A stretch of DNA of 13,866 bases from Methylacidiphilaceae bacterium. GTDB taxonomy: Bacteria; Verrucomicrobiota; Verrucomicrobiia; Methylacidiphilales; Methylacidiphilaceae. Numbering within the stretch: position 1 is the stretch's first letter; every line of letters starts with the position of its first letter. This document shows, piece after piece, positions 6,771 to 13,866 of the stretch. The position numbers and the translations under genes were made by a program. The notes beneath the pieces were generated by a model. The model was not told where the DNA came from. It saw only the letters and a program-made list of their open reading frames with translations, and did no database searches. The stretch lies in contig JAQUAR010000011.1 of NCBI GenBank assembly GCA_028687155.1, forward strand, positions 1 to 13,866. Reading direction: 5' to 3'.

Positions 6771-8036
6771 CTAGCTGGGGCGGCCTTCCGACGCAAAGCT
6801 CCCCGCGGCGGCCTCCTCGGGCGAGGAGGCCGCCCGCTCTCGGGAGCGCCCGCCGCCCGCCGACGTCTCCGCCTCGTTGCTCTCGCTCGTCGGTGTAGCC
6901 ACCGCCAAGACGCGCGCGGCCGCCCGGGCGCTCGCTCCGGGCTCTGCGAGCGGTCGTAGGGTCTCGTGCATCGCCTCGACCATTCGAGAGCACTCACCAG
7001 GGTTTGCCAGAAGATGCAACGCTGCTTCGGCGATCGCGCCCGGCGTCAGCCTTTCCTGGACGAGTTCGGGGATGATTTCTTTATCGGCCAAGAGATTCAC
7101 CATGCTCAAAAAACGAACCCGAACCACCCGCTTGGCGACGCTGTACGTAATCGGATTGGCCTTGTAAACGAGAATTTGAGGGGTGCCGACTGCGGCGCAT
7201 TCCAGAGAAGCCGATCCAGAGCAGAGCAGTGCCAGGCTGCAGCGGGAGAGATGAGAAAGAGGGTAGCCGACTCGCAAGCGAACCGGGCAGCCGGAGCCGT
7301 ACAGAGCTAACTGCTCGCGGGCGTACGCCTCTCGCCGGGCATCGGGAAGAATCCAGAGAAACTCCAAGTCGTCCCGTTGGGCCTGCATCTCCGCGGCGGC
7401 TCCCAAAAGCAGCGGCAGATGGCGCTGGATTTCGCTTTCCCGGCTGCCGGGCAAGAGCGCAACGGTATGCAGGCCGGAAGAGAGCTTCGGCCGCTCGTTG
7501 TCCAGAAGCCGATCCCAGAGTGGATGACCCACCCAAGAAACAGCAAGCGAGGTGCCGCGCTGGACGTACCACTCCTTTTCGAACGGAAAGAGGACCAGTA
7601 ACTCGTCGACGCTTTCGCTTAAAAGCTCGGCACGCCCGGACTTCCAAGCCCACACTTGGGGGCTAACATAAAAAATCACCTTCAACCCTGGCAAGCGGCG
7701 GCGAAGAACCCGGGCCAGCCGCAAGTTGAATCCCGGATAGTCGATCAAAATCACCGCCTCGGGGCGAGCGGTCTCGATTTGACGCACGAGTCGATGGAAG
7801 AGCTTCCGCAGCCCGGGGTAATGCCGAAAAACCTCCACGAGGCCCACGACAGCGTGCTGGGTAAGGTCGACCGTCTGCCTTTGGCCCGCCGCCGCCATCT
7901 TCTCCCCACCCGCGCCGCGGAAAACCACCTCCGGCTCTTGCCGCCGGAGCGCTTCGATTACGAGAGCTCCCAGAGTATCCCCGCTCGGCTCTCCGGCAAC
8001 CAGGTAGAACTTTCTCTTCCGACGCGATCGCATCAT
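6771..8036 (-). CDS. lpxB: lipid-A-disaccharide synthase
   Basis: A 421-residue GT19-family glycosyltransferase that joins UDP-2,3-diacylglucosamine and lipid X to form the lipid A disaccharide at the inner membrane. Signature motifs in order: GEPSGD (15-20), RGAGGEKM, YVSPQVWAW, VGHPLWD, LLPGSRESEI, CSGSASLECA and MVNLLADKEIIPEL. The usual length is about 380; the extra is a 45-residue Ser/Glu/Ala-rich tail that contains the hairpin at 6807-6834. The ATG at 8036 overlaps the stop of the upstream oxidoreductase (ATGA), with GGAGAGGCGG ending 10 bases ahead of it, so translation is probably coupled. An adjacent ATG at 8033 is equally possible. Last gene of the lpx cluster seen here. Confidence 0.95.
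   Translation of the reverse strand: MMRSRRKRKFYLVAGEPSGDTLGALVIEALRRQEPEVVFRGAGGEKMAAAGQRQTVDLTQHAVVGLVEVFRHYPGLRKLFHRLVRQIETARPEAVILIDYPGFNLRLARVLRRRLPGLKVIFYVSPQVWAWKSGRAELLSESVDELLVLFPFEKEWYVQRGTSLAVSWVGHPLWDRLLDNERPKLSSGLHTVALLPGSRESEIQRHLPLLLGAAAEMQAQRDDLEFLWILPDARREAYAREQLALYGSGCPVRLRVGYPLSHLSRCSLALLCSGSASLECAAVGTPQILVYKANPITYSVAKRVVRVRFLSMVNLLADKEIIPELVQERLTPGAIAEAALHLLANPGECSRMVEAMHETLRPLAEPGASARAAARVLAVATPTSESNEAETSAGGGRSRERAASSPEEAAAGSFASEGRPS
6807..6834. repeat. perfect GC-rich inverted repeat in the lpxB 3' end
   Basis: A 13-base perfect inverted repeat (6807-6819 with 6822-6834) would form a 12-bp hairpin with a GGGC loop in RNA of either strand. It sits in the codons for the low-complexity lpxB tail (SSPEEAAAG), between the convergent 3' ends of the TPR gene and lpxB. 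No T-run follows on either strand. It could block convergent transcripts or protect 3' ends, or simply reflect the repetitive tail. Confidence 0.5.
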
Positions 8037-8962
8037 GGAGTAGCAGCCGCCTCTCCGATCCGATCCGAAATCTGCATGGCCAGGTCGAGAGCCGCAACTC
8101 CCTTTCCCCCGTCCACGACCGGAGCGAACTGGGATCTCACGCAATCGACGAACGCGGCGATCTGGAGCCGGAGAGGTTCGTCCTTCTCGACCGGAATCGC
8201 TTCGCGTTCGATTCGCCCATTCTTCTTCCGGTAGATTTCGCCGCACTGGTCTCCATAATTCAGGGAGAGGTAGGCGTCGTCCTGAAAAATCCGGATCTTC
8301 CGCATCTTTTCCGGACTGATCCGGCTACACGTCAAGTTGGCAACGGTCCCACCCGCAAAGCGGATGCGCGCGTTGGCAATATCCTCGGTCGAGCTCAAGA
8401 CGGCCACTCCGACCGCATCGATGGCGGCCACCGGGCTCCGGACCAGATGTAGGATGATCTCCAGGTCATGAATCATGAGATCGAAGACTACGCCGATCTC
8501 AGTATTCCTCCCAGGATAGGGACAGAGGCGATGCGCCTCGATGAACCGAGGAGTGCTCAGAAAGGGCTCCATCGCGCGGAAGGCGGGATTGAACCGCTCC
8601 ACATGGCCCACCTGCAGCAGCAAGCCCTTCTCGCGAGACAAGAAAACCAGCGCCCGCGCTTGCTCGACTTGGTCCGCAATCGGTTTTTCGACGAGCACAT
8701 GACAACCCGCCTGCAAGCAAGCGGTTGTCACCGCGAAGTGCGTGCCCGTGGGAGTCGCGACCGTCACCGCCTGAGAGCGTGCAATGAGCTCCTGCATAGA
8801 GTCAAATGGCTCCACTCCATATAGTTCAGCCACTTCACGGCACCTCTGCTCGTCCACATCGAAGACGCCGACCAGCTCGGTTTGCGGAAGCTCCGCGCAA
8901 AGACGGGCATGGTGTCGGCCGATATGACCAACTCCAATCACCCCGATCCGAATCGGCTGCAT
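8033..8962 (-). CDS. Gfo/Idh/MocA-family NAD(P)-dependent oxidoreductase
   Basis: About 309 residues. The N-terminal Rossmann fold has GVGHIG at 10-15 and the acidic end VFDVDEQ. Next come the family EKP motif (VLVEKPIAD, Lys93) and the catalytic-domain signature FDLMIHDLEI (His165), with a C-terminal alpha/beta sheet domain. These enzymes oxidise or reduce sugar carbons; the substrate is unknown. Its place between lpxI and lpxB, overlapping both (TGATG with lpxI, ATGA with lpxB), suggests a nucleotide-sugar or lipid A precursor. UDP-GlcNAc 3-dehydrogenase (GnnA) is one possibility, but no aminotransferase partner (GnnB) is in view. GGAGG at 8972-8976 lies 9 bases before ATG 8962 and 6 before TTG 8965, so the start could be one codon earlier. 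Confidence 0.85.
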   Translation of the reverse strand: MQPIRIGVIGVGHIGRHHARLCAELPQTELVGVFDVDEQRCREVAELYGVEPFDSMQELIARSQAVTVATPTGTHFAVTTACLQAGCHVLVEKPIADQVEQARALVFLSREKGLLLQVGHVERFNPAFRAMEPFLSTPRFIEAHRLCPYPGRNTEIGVVFDLMIHDLEIILHLVRSPVAAIDAVGVAVLSSTEDIANARIRFAGGTVANLTCSRISPEKMRKIRIFQDDAYLSLNYGDQCGEIYRKKNGRIEREAIPVEKDEPLRLQIAAFVDCVRSQFAPVVDGGKGVAALDLAMQISDRIGEAAATP

Positions 8963-9810
8963 CAAGAGATTCCTCCGTCTTCTTGTTTCATTCCGTAAAG
9001 AGAAATCCCCATCTCCCCGGCAAGCTGGACGACCTTCTCCTTTTCCAAGATCAATGTTCTGTGCGCTTCACAAACGATGAGCGCCACTCCGGATTTTCGT
9101 GCCACTTCGATCGTCTGCCAACCGATGACCGGAACATCGAATCGAAAATCCTGGTCCGGCTTGCTCACCTTGATTAACACCGCCTTGCCGCGCCCCAAAG
9201 CCCCTCCACGCTGCAAAGTCATATCGGTTCCCTCGAATGCCTCCACGGCCAGCACCGTGCCTTGCTTGACGACCAGGGACTGCCCGATATCCAGCCGCGA
9301 GATTTCCTTTGCCATCCGAAAGCCAAAGCCGGCATCCTCCCTTTGTCTCGGCCGAAGGAACGGTCCTCCAAAATGCCCTACGGGGGCAAGCTCGTCCTCC
9401 AGATAGGTCGTAGCAGGCATCAGCGTGACCCCGGAAGCCTTCAGCTCCTCTGCAATGGCTCCGAAGATGGTTGCCGCGTTCCTCACCTTGAGACGGGCCA
9501 GCAGTAAAAGAGCTTTCAGATCGGGCCGCAAGTCAAACAGATGGGAGGGCGCCACGGCTCCCGCCATGACGGCGCGAGAAACGCCGCTACGGCGAAAGAA
9601 GCGGAGCAAGCCCGTCAGTTGCCCGACTCGGAGCCACTCGGTCCGACTGCTGAGTTTCTCGACTTCCGGATCCGTCTCCCCCACGAAGGCGACCGTGCTG
9701 AGCCGCTCGACTCCGGCGCGACGGGCCGCCCGTGCCAGCAAAACAGGGTAGATACCCCGTCCGGCGATCAACCCTAGCTGGTCCTCTTGGATGCTCTCCT
9801 CGCCGTCCAT
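8962..9810 (-). CDS. lpxI: UDP-2,3-diacylglucosamine pyrophosphatase
   Basis: A 282-residue LpxI (DUF1009) protein, which hydrolyses UDP-2,3-diacylglucosamine to lipid X and UMP in organisms without LpxH. Visible signatures are GLIAGRGIYPVLLARAA near residue 13, AGAVAPSHLFDLRPD, GQSLVVKQGTVLAVEAFEGTD (about 176-196) and RFDVPVIGWQT. Asp225 in the last motif falls where I recall the catalytic aspartate of Caulobacter LpxI. I chose the ATG at 9810 because homologues begin a few residues before GLIAG; a TTG at 9870 would add 20 basic residues. The product feeds LpxB, encoded two genes downstream. Its promoter is not obvious in the 179-base gap it shares with nusA. Confidence 0.93.
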   Translation of the reverse strand: MDGEESIQEDQLGLIAGRGIYPVLLARAARRAGVERLSTVAFVGETDPEVEKLSSRTEWLRVGQLTGLLRFFRRSGVSRAVMAGAVAPSHLFDLRPDLKALLLLARLKVRNAATIFGAIAEELKASGVTLMPATTYLEDELAPVGHFGGPFLRPRQREDAGFGFRMAKEISRLDIGQSLVVKQGTVLAVEAFEGTDMTLQRGGALGRGKAVLIKVSKPDQDFRFDVPVIGWQTIEVARKSGVALIVCEAHRTLILEKEKVVQLAGEMGISLYGMKQEDGGIS

Positions 9811-9873
9811 TCGACTTCGCTCTCGTTTCCTTCGCCCCGAACCGCTCCGGAGTGAAGCGGAACAATTCAAACC

Positions 9874-9902
9874 TTGACCGTTGGAGGAAGCGTTCGTAAT
9901 TT
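9874..9902 (+). promoter_or_regulatory. sigma70-type promoter ahead of nusA
   Basis: TTGACC (9874-9879) and TAATTT (9897-9902) are separated by 17 bases, predicting a start near 9909 and a leader of about 80 bases before the nusA ATG. The -35 matches the consensus in five of six positions; the -10 is AT-rich but imperfect. It lies upstream of, and reads into, the terminator at 9931-9967. Confidence 0.55.
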
Positions 9903-9930
9903 TTTCGGTAAGGCGATTCTGCTACAAAGG

Positions 9931-9967
9931 AAAGGTGGAAACTTGCGGGGTTTCCACTTTTTTCTTT
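9931..9967 (+). terminator. intrinsic terminator in the nusA leader (candidate attenuator)
   Basis: An 8-bp perfect stem, GTGGAAAC (9935-9942) with GTTTCCAC (9950-9957), encloses a 7-base loop. It is extended by A/T pairs (AAAG with CTTT) and followed by a run of six T, one C and three T (9958-9967). The T-run orients it to the plus strand. No plus-strand gene lies upstream until the TPR gene ending at 6723, so the nearest transcript it could stop is the nusA leader itself. GGCGAT (9912-9917) can pair with ATCGCC (9974-9979) just ahead of the ribosome-binding site. Confidence 0.75.
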
Positions 9968-9989
9968 GGAAGTATCGCCGGAGAGAGTC

Positions 9990-11243
9990 ATGAATCAAGA
10001 AGTCTTAGCCATCATCGAATACATGGCGAGGGAGAAGGGTATTCGTAGAGAAACCTTTCTGGAAGCCATGCAGGCGGCGCTGCTCGCCGCGGCCCGCAAA
10101 AGCATCGGGCCGGCGCGGGATTTGCGGGTGGAAATCCACCCGAAGACCGGCAAGATCACGGCGCGGGCGAATCTCGAGGTTGTGGAGAAGGTCGTCGACC
10201 CCCGAGAACAAGTATCCCTGAGGCGCGCCAAGGAGATCGACCCCTCGGCCCAGCTGGGACAGTTGATCGATGTGGAGGTAACCCCAAAGGACTTCGGTCG
10301 CATCGCCGCGCAAGTTTTCAAGCAGTCGATCAATCAAACGATCCGTTCGATCGAGCGGGAGATGGTACTCGCTGAGTTCAAGGATCGTGTGGATCACATT
10401 GTGATGGGGACCGTGCGCCGTTTCGAGCGCTCGGATGTGATCCTCGATCTCGGTCGGTACGAAGGCGTCATGGCGGCGCGTGAGCGAGTACCGTCCGAGG
10501 AGTACGTGGTCGGGGATCGGATTCGCGCCTATGTGCTTGCGGTCGACAATACCCCGCACGGCCCCCAAATTCTCCTCTCGCGCAGCCATCCCAACTTCGT
10601 TCGCAAGCTGCTGGAACTGGAAGTGAGTGAAGTGGCGGACCATACGGTCGAGATCAAGGCCATGGCAAGGGAGCCCGGGTTTCGAACGAAGATCGCCGTA
10701 TGGAGCTCCAATCCGAAGATCGATCCGGTGGGAGCCTGCGTGGGCGTACGCGGGGCACGCGTCAAGAACATCGCGCGAGAGCTCCACATCGAAAAGATCG
10801 ATCTCTTCCGCTGGTCACCCGACGTGGCCGAGTTGGCCGTCGAAGCCCTCAAGCCGGCTCGGATCAAAAGCGTCGAGTTGGATGAGGCGCGCAAGCGCGT
10901 GAAGGTGGTGGTGGATGAGGAGAATTATTCCATCGCCCTGGGACGGAAAGGGAAGAACGCGTGGCTCGCCGGCAAGATCACTGGATGGGAAATCGATGTC
11001 CTCCGGGAGCAATCCGCAGAAGAGAACTTTGCGCAAAAGCTGGCCCGAGCAACCGAGGAGATGGCCACCGCTCTCTCCGTGGATCAGTCGACGGCGGAGC
11101 AGATCGTACGGGCGGGCTTTTTGAGTCCGGCCGCCGTGGCTGAAAGCGAAGAGACGGATCTGGCCTCGGTTCTTCCCGAAGTTGACTTAGCGACTGTAAA
11201 GAAAATGCGTGAAAATGCGCGGCTTTGTGCCAAAGCTTCTTAA
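9990..11243 (+). CDS. nusA: transcription termination/antitermination factor NusA
   Basis: About 417 residues. NusA binds RNA polymerase and nascent RNA and affects pausing, intrinsic termination and antitermination. Domains: the polymerase-binding N-terminal domain (about 1-128, opening MNQEVLAIIEYMAREKGI); S1 (about 132-200, GTVRRFERSDVILDLG); KH1 and KH2 (about 205-345), with the hallmark VGACVGVRGARVKNIARELH and then NYSIALGRKGKNAWLA; and one C-terminal helical region (about 355-417). ATG 9990 has GGAGAG at 9980-9985 and matches the family start; a TTG at 9966 would lie in the terminator. It heads the nusA-infB-rbfA operon. The rimP gene, often upstream of nusA, is absent here; the next gene upstream (lpxI) is divergent. 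Confidence 0.96.
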   Translation: MNQEVLAIIEYMAREKGIRRETFLEAMQAALLAAARKSIGPARDLRVEIHPKTGKITARANLEVVEKVVDPREQVSLRRAKEIDPSAQLGQLIDVEVTPKDFGRIAAQVFKQSINQTIRSIEREMVLAEFKDRVDHIVMGTVRRFERSDVILDLGRYEGVMAARERVPSEEYVVGDRIRAYVLAVDNTPHGPQILLSRSHPNFVRKLLELEVSEVADHTVEIKAMAREPGFRTKIAVWSSNPKIDPVGACVGVRGARVKNIARELHIEKIDLFRWSPDVAELAVEALKPARIKSVELDEARKRVKVVVDEENYSIALGRKGKNAWLAGKITGWEIDVLREQSAEENFAQKLARATEEMATALSVDQSTAEQIVRAGFLSPAAVAESEETDLASVLPEVDLATVKKMRENARLCAKAS

Positions 11244-11258
11244 GACCTCGAGTAGTTC

Positions 11259-13160
11259 ATGCCGAAAACCAAGCAGACCATTTCCCCACCGAAGCCGGAG
11301 AACGCTCAGCCGAGCAGTGCGAGCCCGGTAGCCTCAATGGAAGAACCTCTCAAAGAGGCTCCCGCCGATTCCGCTGCGGAGGGTAGAAAGACGATCCCCC
11401 TCCGAGGACCAATTGCCGTCAGAGATCTAGCCGGCCTTTTGGGAATCAAGCCCTTCCAGATGATCCACCACCTGATGGAGTTAAACATCTTCCCAACGCT
11501 GACCCAGCTTTTGGACGAGGATGTCGCTAAAAAGGTTTCCGCGCGCATGGGCTTTGAGGTCCAGACGGAGCGGAAGGAACGGCATGGGCCTCCGCCCCAG
11601 GCTCCAAAGGTCGTCGAAGCGCCTCCGCCGGCGCCCGAGGTGACACGCTATTTGGAGGTTCGCTCACCGGTCGTGGCCTTCCTGGGCCACGTCGACCATG
11701 GGAAAACCACTCTCTTGGATGCGATCCGGCATACGCGAGTGGCGGCGGGAGAGGCAGGGGGAATCACCCAGCATATCGGCGCCTACACGATCCATCACGG
11801 GGGCAAATCGATCACCTTCATCGATACGCCCGGCCACGAAGCCTTTACCGCGATGAGGGCCCGCGGTGCTTCGGTCACTGACATCGTCGTGCTCGTCGTG
11901 GCGGCCGACGACGGCGTAATGCCCCAAACGATCGAGGCGATTGATCATGCGCGAGCGGCAAATGTTCCTATTTTAGTCGCCATCAACAAGATCGATGCGC
12001 CCGGAGCCAATCCGCTCCGAGTTAAGACCCAGCTCCAGGAGCGAGGTCTCGCTCCTGAAGAGTTTGGTGGCGAAACCATCTTCTGCGAGGTATCGGCCCT
12101 AAAAGGAAAAGGAATCGATCACCTTCTGGAGATGATCCTTCTCCAGGCCGAGGTTCTCGAGTTGCGCGCCCTTTTCGATGGCCCGGCGGTCGGACGGGTG
12201 ATCGAAGCGCAAATGGAGATCGGTCGAGGGCCGACGGCGAGCATTTTGGTTCAGAAAGGGACCCTGCATTCAGGCGACATCGTGCTCTGCGGCCCCTATT
12301 GGGGGCGAGTCCGGGCGCTCATCAATGACCTTGGGAAGACGATCCGAGAAGCAGGACCGTCCACCCCTGTCAAGGTAACGGGCCTAAGCGGCCTTCCTTC
12401 TCCGGGAGAAGAGCTTGTCGTAGAAAGCGATGAGCGCAGGGCAAGGCAGATTGCCGAGGAACGACTGTCCTCGTTGAAACGCCCGCGCCAAGAAGTGGGT
12501 CCGAAGGTCACGCTGGAAAATCTCTTTGCGGCAATCGCAGAAGGTCAGCGCAAGACGTTACACCTAGTCCTCAAGGCCGACACCCAGGGGTCGATCGAAG
12601 CGGTGGTGGGTCAGATTGAGAAGATCCCGAGCAAAAAGGTCGAACTATCGGTCATTCACGCGGCGGCTGGGCCCGTCACCGAATCGGATATCCTTCTTGC
12701 AAAAGCTTCCGAAGGCATCGTGATCGGCTTCAATGTTAAAACCGACAGTTCGGCGGCGGCCGCCGCCAAGCGCGAAGGGGTCCAGATTAAGCTCTTCAGC
12801 GTGATTTACGAGCTGGTCGATCAAGTCCGGGACGCAATGGCGGGACTGCTCGAACCGGAACTCCGCGAAACCGTGCTTGGCACCGCGCTGGTCAAAAAGG
12901 TGTTCGAGCTAAACAAATTTTCCGTCGCGGGTGTCCTGGTGCAGTCGGGCCGGATGGTTCGAAAAGGACAGGCACGGATCCTCCGTGGCAAACAGCCGAT
13001 TTACGACGGGAGCATCCAAACTCTCAAGCGCTTTCAAGACGAAGCCCCGGAGGTTCGCGCGGGGCTCGAGTGCGGCCTGCGACTAGGCAATTTCGATGAT
13101 TACGAGCCGAACGACATCATCCAGTGCTATCAGTTGGACCGAGTGCCTCAAAGCCTCTGA
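11259..13160 (+). CDS. infB: translation initiation factor IF-2
   Basis: A 633-residue translational GTPase that delivers initiator fMet-tRNA to the 30S subunit and promotes subunit joining. The N-terminal part is short: a Pro/Ala-rich stretch, one IF2_N-type module (about 46-101, [20 protein letters not shown]), a proline linker, then the G domain. The G motifs are intact: GHVDHGKT (143-150), [22 protein letters not shown] and SAL. Domains II, III and the tRNA-binding IV follow. Many IF-2 proteins have far longer N-termini. The ATG at 11259 starts 15 bases after the nusA stop and has no clear ribosome-binding site, so coupling to nusA translation is likely. It is followed by 129 bases before rbfA in which I see no feature. 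Confidence 0.97.
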   Translation: MPKTKQTISPPKPENAQPSSASPVASMEEPLKEAPADSAAEGRKTIPLRGPIAVRDLAGLLGIKPFQMIHHLMELNIFPTLTQLLDEDVAKKVSARMGFEVQTERKERHGPPPQAPKVVEAPPPAPEVTRYLEVRSPVVAFLGHVDHGKTTLLDAIRHTRVAAGEAGGITQHIGAYTIHHGGKSITFIDTPGHEAFTAMRARGASVTDIVVLVVAADDGVMPQTIEAIDHARAANVPILVAINKIDAPGANPLRVKTQLQERGLAPEEFGGETIFCEVSALKGKGIDHLLEMILLQAEVLELRALFDGPAVGRVIEAQMEIGRGPTASILVQKGTLHSGDIVLCGPYWGRVRALINDLGKTIREAGPSTPVKVTGLSGLPSPGEELVVESDERRARQIAEERLSSLKRPRQEVGPKVTLENLFAAIAEGQRKTLHLVLKADTQGSIEAVVGQIEKIPSKKVELSVIHAAAGPVTESDILLAKASEGIVIGFNVKTDSSAAAAAKREGVQIKLFSVIYELVDQVRDAMAGLLEPELRETVLGTALVKKVFELNKFSVAGVLVQSGRMVRKGQARILRGKQPIYDGSIQTLKRFQDEAPEVRAGLECGLRLGNFDDYEPNDIIQCYQLDRVPQSL

Positions 13161-13289
13161 CGTTCGTGCTTCGCTGCCGAGCGCGGCCCGAGCCCGCTTT
13201 TCTTCTCGCTTGTCTCCGCTTCCAACCTCCCCTCCGTCGCCCGCTGTCTGCTTCGCCTCGCTTGGCAAGAACCGTCTGGAGTCGCAACC

Positions 13290-13667
13290 ATGGGTACACA
13301 TCGAACCATCAGGGTGTCTCAAGTCATCCGAAAGGAGCTTTCTCAGTTCTTTCAAAGGGAGGTCTCGCTCGAAGGCTTGCTGATCACGATTTCCGCGGTC
13401 GAAACGACTCCCGATCTAAAGGAAGCCTTCGTCTTCATCAGCGCATGGGAGTCTCCCATTCCGGGGGATCAGCTTCTCTCCCTACTCCATCGTCATCGAA
13501 GGGAGTGGCAACATCGCCTAGGAAAGAAGCTCCAGTCCAAGTTCACTCCCCAACTCACATTTCGCTTCGATGATTCCCTGGAACGAGGCGATCGCATCTT
13601 ACGCATCCTCCAGGAACTCGAGACGCAGCAAGCGCCGGCCGAGAACCCGCCGGCCGAAAATGCCTAA
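13290..13667 (+). CDS. rbfA: 30S ribosome-binding factor RbfA
   Basis: A 125-residue single-KH-fold protein that binds the immature 30S subunit and helps 16S rRNA 5' end maturation. Family features: RVSQVIRKELSQFFQREV at the N-terminus, the central TISAVETTPDLKEAFVFIS, and KFTPQLTFRFDDSLERGDRI near the C-terminus, followed by a short Ala/Pro/Glu tail. TGGAG lies about 8 bases before the ATG at 13290. It follows infB in the common nusA-infB-rbfA order. Its stop TAA (13665-13667) overlaps the stop of the gene on the other strand. Confidence 0.95.
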   Translation: MGTHRTIRVSQVIRKELSQFFQREVSLEGLLITISAVETTPDLKEAFVFISAWESPIPGDQLLSLLHRHRREWQHRLGKKLQSKFTPQLTFRFDDSLERGDRILRILQELETQQAPAENPPAENA

Positions 13668-13866
13668 TCGGTACGGGACTCGGCCGGTCCCTGAAAAATG
13701 AAGCGCGCCTTTTGCCAGAGACCGGGAAGGCCGGTCTCCTCTCGCGCCGCTACTTCCGTCTCGATTCGCGAGTAGATCGTCCATTCGATCCTTTGGCCAT
13801 TCGTTTCCTGCGCAGCTGCCAATTCCGGTCTCCCGAGCCGTTGATAGACGGATGCCAGTCGAAGGT
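13664..13866 (-). CDS. C-terminal fragment of a TPR-like protein
   Basis: A minus-strand frame is open from the right edge to a TAG at 13666-13664, giving 66 residues. It begins LRLASVYQRLGRPELAAAQ, which fits a tetratricopeptide helix pair, and continues with an amphipathic stretch (EWTIYSRIETEVAAREE) and FIFQGPAESRTD at the end. The other minus frames here either stop early or read as basic, Gly/Ser-rich nonsense. The N-terminal part lies beyond the window. It is convergent with rbfA and the two stop codons share two bases. Partner and role unknown. Confidence 0.65.
   Translation of the reverse strand, partial: LRLASVYQRLGRPELAAAQETNGQRIEWTIYSRIETEVAAREETGLPGLWQKARFIFQGPAESRTD

Noticed and set aside
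7656..8234. 192-codon plus-strand open frame
   Set aside because: It lies opposite lpxB and the oxidoreductase, both clear family members, and has no recognisable motif.
9931..9967. terminator for the minus-strand lpxI transcript
   Set aside because: The T-run lies on the plus-strand side and lpxI is transcribed away from this site, so it can only be upstream of lpxI.
10005..10787. 260-codon open frame antisense to nusA
   Set aside because: It runs opposite the well-conserved NusA domains, has no family features, and has the His/Arg/Asp-rich composition expected of an antisense frame in GC-rich DNA.
13161..13289. small gene or RNA between infB and rbfA
   Set aside because: The gap is pyrimidine-rich without a convincing hairpin, and the frames crossing it are continuations of shadows of infB and rbfA.

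Overview
The window is about 60% GC by eye and densely coded. It comes from a Gram-negative (diderm) bacterium: it carries lipid A genes (lpxI, lpxB), an OmpA/MotB-type peptidoglycan-binding protein, an exported HtrA-like protein and an ECF sigma factor. The style of the sigma-operon membrane protein and of the TPR proteins makes me guess Verrucomicrobiota, perhaps a Methylacidimicrobium-like lineage. That guess is from memory and weak. I see no mobile elements, CRISPR arrays, tRNAs or rRNAs, and no gene-free stretch over 300 bases.

Layout. (a) 1-2124: the C-terminal end of an unrecognised gene (+), a Host_attach/baeRF-family protein (-), a zinc alcohol dehydrogenase of the 329-residue subfamily (+) and ribosomal protein S21 (+). 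Host_attach and the dehydrogenase are divergent across about 210 bases that hold a dyad over a possible promoter. (b) 2099-5354, minus strand: an apparent four-gene operon read as ECF sigma factor, single-pass membrane protein (candidate anti-sigma), exported HtrA/PDZ-like protein, and membrane-anchored coiled-coil OmpA/MotB-like protein. It resembles an envelope-stress operon, but the HtrA-like protein lacks all three catalytic residues. (c) 5353-6723: a TPR membrane protein whose start codon shares a CATG with the sigma-factor start. (d) 6771-9810, minus strand: a tightly overlapped lpxI, Gfo/Idh/MocA oxidoreductase, lpxB cluster for lipid A synthesis. (e) 9874-13667, plus strand: the nusA-infB-rbfA transcription/translation operon. 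It is preceded by a good sigma70-type promoter and then a strong intrinsic terminator inside the nusA leader, which looks like an attenuator. (f) 13664-13866, minus strand: the C-terminal end of a TPR-like gene whose stop codon overlaps the rbfA stop.

The two observations most worth following are the sigma-factor operon built around a catalytically dead HtrA protein, and the promoter plus terminator arrangement ahead of nusA. Most of the rest is conserved housekeeping.
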